DNA from: an uncultured Clostridia bacterium
GTDB lineage: Bacteria; Bacillota; Clostridia; Christensenellales; UBA1242
NCBI GenBank assembly: GCA_944381225.1
Contig: CALWKJ010000016.1
Coordinates: forward strand, 1-17,379
Direction of reading: 5' to 3'
DNA: 17,379 bases
Positions 15,759-17,379 of the stretch are shown here, in pieces; position 1 is the stretch's first letter; every line of letters starts with the position of its first letter. Below the pieces are notes generated by a model. That model saw only the letters and a program-made list of their open reading frames with translations. It had not been told where the DNA came from and made no database searches. The position numbers and the translations under genes were made by a program.

Positions 15759-15764
15759 ATTTTT

Positions 15765-15854
15765 ATGAAAAAACTTATATATACATTGATAATAACTTTT
15801 ATTTGTTTCGTAATGATGGTAGTTTCATTTATTTTAATAAAATTAAATCCATAA
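15765..15854 (+). CDS. 29-residue single-pass membrane microprotein
   Basis: ATG to TAA, 29 residues: it begins MKKLIYTLII, continues with an uninterrupted hydrophobic stretch (about residues 4-25, including ICFVMMVVSFILI) and ends KLNP. The Lys-Lys start, a single transmembrane span and a Lys-containing tail are typical of small membrane proteins. Support comes from the consensus -35 just upstream, its position in a gap of only 140 bases between spoIIE and the converging scfB gene, and a terminator hairpin that begins right after its stop. No Shine-Dalgarno is present; the start would be nearly leaderless. I recognise no family. A role in sporulation is possible only by association with spoIIE. 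Chance occurrence in AT-rich DNA, where Phe/Ile/Leu codons are frequent, is the main alternative. Confidence 0.45.
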   Translation: MKKLIYTLIITFICFVMMVVSFILIKLNP

Positions 15855-15894
15855 AAAATATGAATTCAATTATTAGAATTCATATTTTGTTTTT
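15855..15894. terminator. Bidirectional terminator shared by the converging units
   Basis: A perfect 13-bp stem, AAAATATGAATTC (15855-15867) / GAATTCATATTTT (15876-15888), with an 8-base loop. The + strand reads into TTTTGTTTTT; the - strand reads into the complement of the A run at 15853-15858. The hairpin starts at the stop of the microprotein and includes the last codons and UGA stop of scfB (15866-15868). Confidence 0.85.
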
Positions 15895-17251
15895 CAACTT
15901 GCATCATTATAGCGCATTCAATTCTTTTTTTAAATAATTTACAACCGTATTCATATACTCCAGAAATATCGCCACAGGCATGATATGCATTTGCAGCACA
16001 ACCTCCACTGCAGTATAGTTTTGCCCAGCAAGATAAACATTCCTTTCTTGAATATGCGTTGCAATTTCTAAATTTTTCAACAAGTTTTGTGTTTTTTACG
16101 CCGTCAAAAACATTGCCTAAACTATATTTTTTGTCTCCAACAAATTGATGACAAGGGAAAAGTTCACCCCAAGGAGTAACGGCTAAATATTCAGTTCCAC
16201 TGCCACAACCACTGATTCTTTTGTAAATACAAGGACCATTTTGCAAATCTAACATGTAGTGATAAAACACAAACGGTTTGCCTTCTTTTTCTCTTTTCAG
16301 CATTTCTTTTGCAAGGATTTCATATTGCTCATACAAAATTGGCAAATCTTTTTCGGTTAGGGCATATTCTTCACTTGGACTGCAAACAACAGGTTCCATA
16401 CTAAGTTCCGTAAAGCCAAGGTCAGCCATATGAAAAATATCTTTTGTAAAATCTGTGTTGTTATGCGTAAATGTTCCACGCACATAATAACTTTTGTTGC
16501 CACGTTTTTTTGCAAAGTCTAAAAATTTTGGAACAATAATGTCATAAGAGCCATTACCATTAATTGTCTTTCTTAAATTGTCGTGAATTTCTTTTCTTCC
16601 GTCCAAACTCAAAACAACATTGTACATTTCTTTATTTGCAAAGTTTATAATTTCGTCGTTTAAATTAATTCCGTTTGTAGTTAAAGTAAATCTAAAATTT
16701 TTGTTGTATTTTTTTTCAATATTTCTAGCATATAAAACAATTTGTTTCACTACCTCAAAGTTTAAAAGTGGCTCTCCACCAAAAAAATCCACTTCCAAAT
16801 TGCGTCTTTTGCCACTGTTTTCAATTAAAAAATCAATAGCTTTTTTGCCAACTTCAAACGACATTAAAGCCCTTTTTCCATGATATTTACCTTGACTTGC
16901 AAAGCAATATTCACAATTTAAATTGCACGTGTGAGCAACGTGTAAACAAAGTGCTTTTATTGAAATATCCCTATTTTTTAAGTCATTAACTTTATTTGAA
17001 AATGTATCTTGTGTAAAAAGTTGATTATTTTTTTTAAGTTCTTCAATGTCATTTATAACATCTTCTATCTCTTTATATGTAACACTTTTGTCGTTTTTAA
17101 ATTTGTTTAATAAAATTTTAATTATTTCAGGTTTTGGAGTGTTTTCATATAGTGATATAACATCGTATGCCAAATCGTCTACAGAGTGCACACTTCCACT
17201 GTAAACATCTATAACAATGTTATATCCATTTAATTTATATTGATGTATCAT
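15866..17251 (-). CDS. scfB: SCIFF peptide maturase, radical SAM/SPASM thioether-forming enzyme
   Basis: A 461-residue radical SAM enzyme that installs Cys-to-Thr thioether links in the SCIFF (six cysteines in forty-five residues) precursor peptide ScfA. The N terminus (MIHQYKLNGYNIVIDVYSGS and following VDDLAYD) is the characteristic peptide-recognition (RRE-like) start of this subfamily. The radical SAM cluster is CNLNCEYC at 109-116 (Cys109, Cys113, Cys116), followed by GGEP at 158-161. The SPASM region carries Cys341, 349, 367, 397, 405, 408, 414, 418, 426, 437 and 446, enough for two auxiliary iron-sulfur clusters. Start CAT (- strand ATG) has AAGGA about 10 bases upstream. The precursor gene scfA, normally just upstream, is not found in the 128 bases left before the window edge. 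It is the only gene here on the - strand and converges on the spoIIE unit. Confidence 0.93.
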   Translation of the reverse strand: MIHQYKLNGYNIVIDVYSGSVHSVDDLAYDVISLYENTPKPEIIKILLNKFKNDKSVTYKEIEDVINDIEELKKNNQLFTQDTFSNKVNDLKNRDISIKALCLHVAHTCNLNCEYCFASQGKYHGKRALMSFEVGKKAIDFLIENSGKRRNLEVDFFGGEPLLNFEVVKQIVLYARNIEKKYNKNFRFTLTTNGINLNDEIINFANKEMYNVVLSLDGRKEIHDNLRKTINGNGSYDIIVPKFLDFAKKRGNKSYYVRGTFTHNNTDFTKDIFHMADLGFTELSMEPVVCSPSEEYALTEKDLPILYEQYEILAKEMLKREKEGKPFVFYHYMLDLQNGPCIYKRISGCGSGTEYLAVTPWGELFPCHQFVGDKKYSLGNVFDGVKNTKLVEKFRNCNAYSRKECLSCWAKLYCSGGCAANAYHACGDISGVYEYGCKLFKKRIECAIMMQVEKQNMNSNN

Positions 17252-17295
17252 ACTTTTGCTTTCCTTAGTATTTTTTAATTTTTTTTTAAAATTTT

Positions 17296-17323
17296 ATTAT
17301 AAATACCCAAAAACAAATGTCTT
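17296..17323 (-). promoter_or_regulatory. Candidate promoter for scfB
   Basis: On the - strand AAGACA (17323-17318; four of six to TTGACA), a 16-base spacer and a perfect TATAAT (17301-17296) precede scfB, giving a leader of roughly 38 bases that contains AAGGA. It overlaps the hairpin at 17303-17330. Confidence 0.4.
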
Positions 17324-17330
17324 TGGGTAT
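17303..17330 (-). terminator. Hairpin upstream of scfB, possible terminator or attenuator
   Basis: ATACCCAAA (17303-17311) and TTTGGGTAT (17322-17330) form a perfect 9-bp stem with a 10-base loop. On the - strand it is followed by an AT-rich stretch with TTT runs. It may end, or only partly end, a transcript from the gene upstream, as expected if a peptide gene is expressed more strongly than its maturase. Confidence 0.5.
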
Positions 17331-17379
17331 ATATAATTAAATAATTTTTTTATTTTAAAATATTATAATTACATATTTA

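Noticed and set aside
17331..17379. Remnant of the scfA coding sequence at the right edge
   Set aside because: The - strand reads as AT-rich sequence with stops in all frames and no Cys codons.

Overview
This window is very AT-rich DNA that reads as chromosome of an endospore-forming, low-GC Firmicute, most likely an uncultured member of class Clostridia. The taxonomic markers are spoIIE, a SigH-type sporulation sigma factor downstream of mini-ribonuclease III and rlmB (the Bacillus/Clostridium arrangement), and an SCIFF-peptide maturase, which is almost a signature of Clostridia. UGA, UAG and UAA all act as stops, so the standard bacterial code applies. I see no transposase, phage gene, tRNA, rRNA or CRISPR; gene order is dense and all genes except the last run on the + strand.

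Layout. (1) 1-1080: the 3' part of a surface-type beta-helix protein, ended by a clear terminator (1087-1111). (2) 1196-2599: a MelB-like GPH sugar:cation symporter. (3) 2645-8599: a tightly overlapping housekeeping operon, CCA-adding/poly(A) polymerase-type nucleotidyltransferase - rmuC - phosphohexomutase - uvrC (tRNA end maturation, DNA-end metabolism, sugar-phosphate metabolism, excision repair). (4) 8657-11095: an exported, membrane-anchored SGNH/GDSL hydrolase followed by a CaCA-type Ca2+/cation antiporter. (5) 11096-11480: a 385-base non-coding region with a cluster of DnaA boxes, including a 20-base repeat present twice, ending in a consensus SigA promoter. (6) 11481-13236: mrnC - rlmB - sigH operon with a terminator. 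(7) 13425-15725: spoIIE, then a 29-codon membrane microprotein (15765-15854). (8) 15866-17251 on the - strand: the SCIFF maturase scfB, convergent with the preceding genes and sharing a bidirectional terminator with them.

The most interesting region is 11215-11481. Two copies of TGTGGAAATGTGGATAACTT, each holding a perfect DnaA box, plus three further near-consensus boxes, sit directly upstream of the promoter of the operon that carries the sporulation sigma factor gene. This suggests, without proving it, that DnaA or replication status controls sigH expression in this lineage. A second theme is translation without leaders: several genes directly behind promoters (cca, mrnC, the microprotein, possibly the GDSL gene) have the -10 box so close to the start codon that little or no 5' UTR is possible and no Shine-Dalgarno is present, while internal genes and spoIIE have ordinary ribosome binding sites.

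Limits: all functions come from motif recognition by eye; no database search, structure prediction or skew computation was run.
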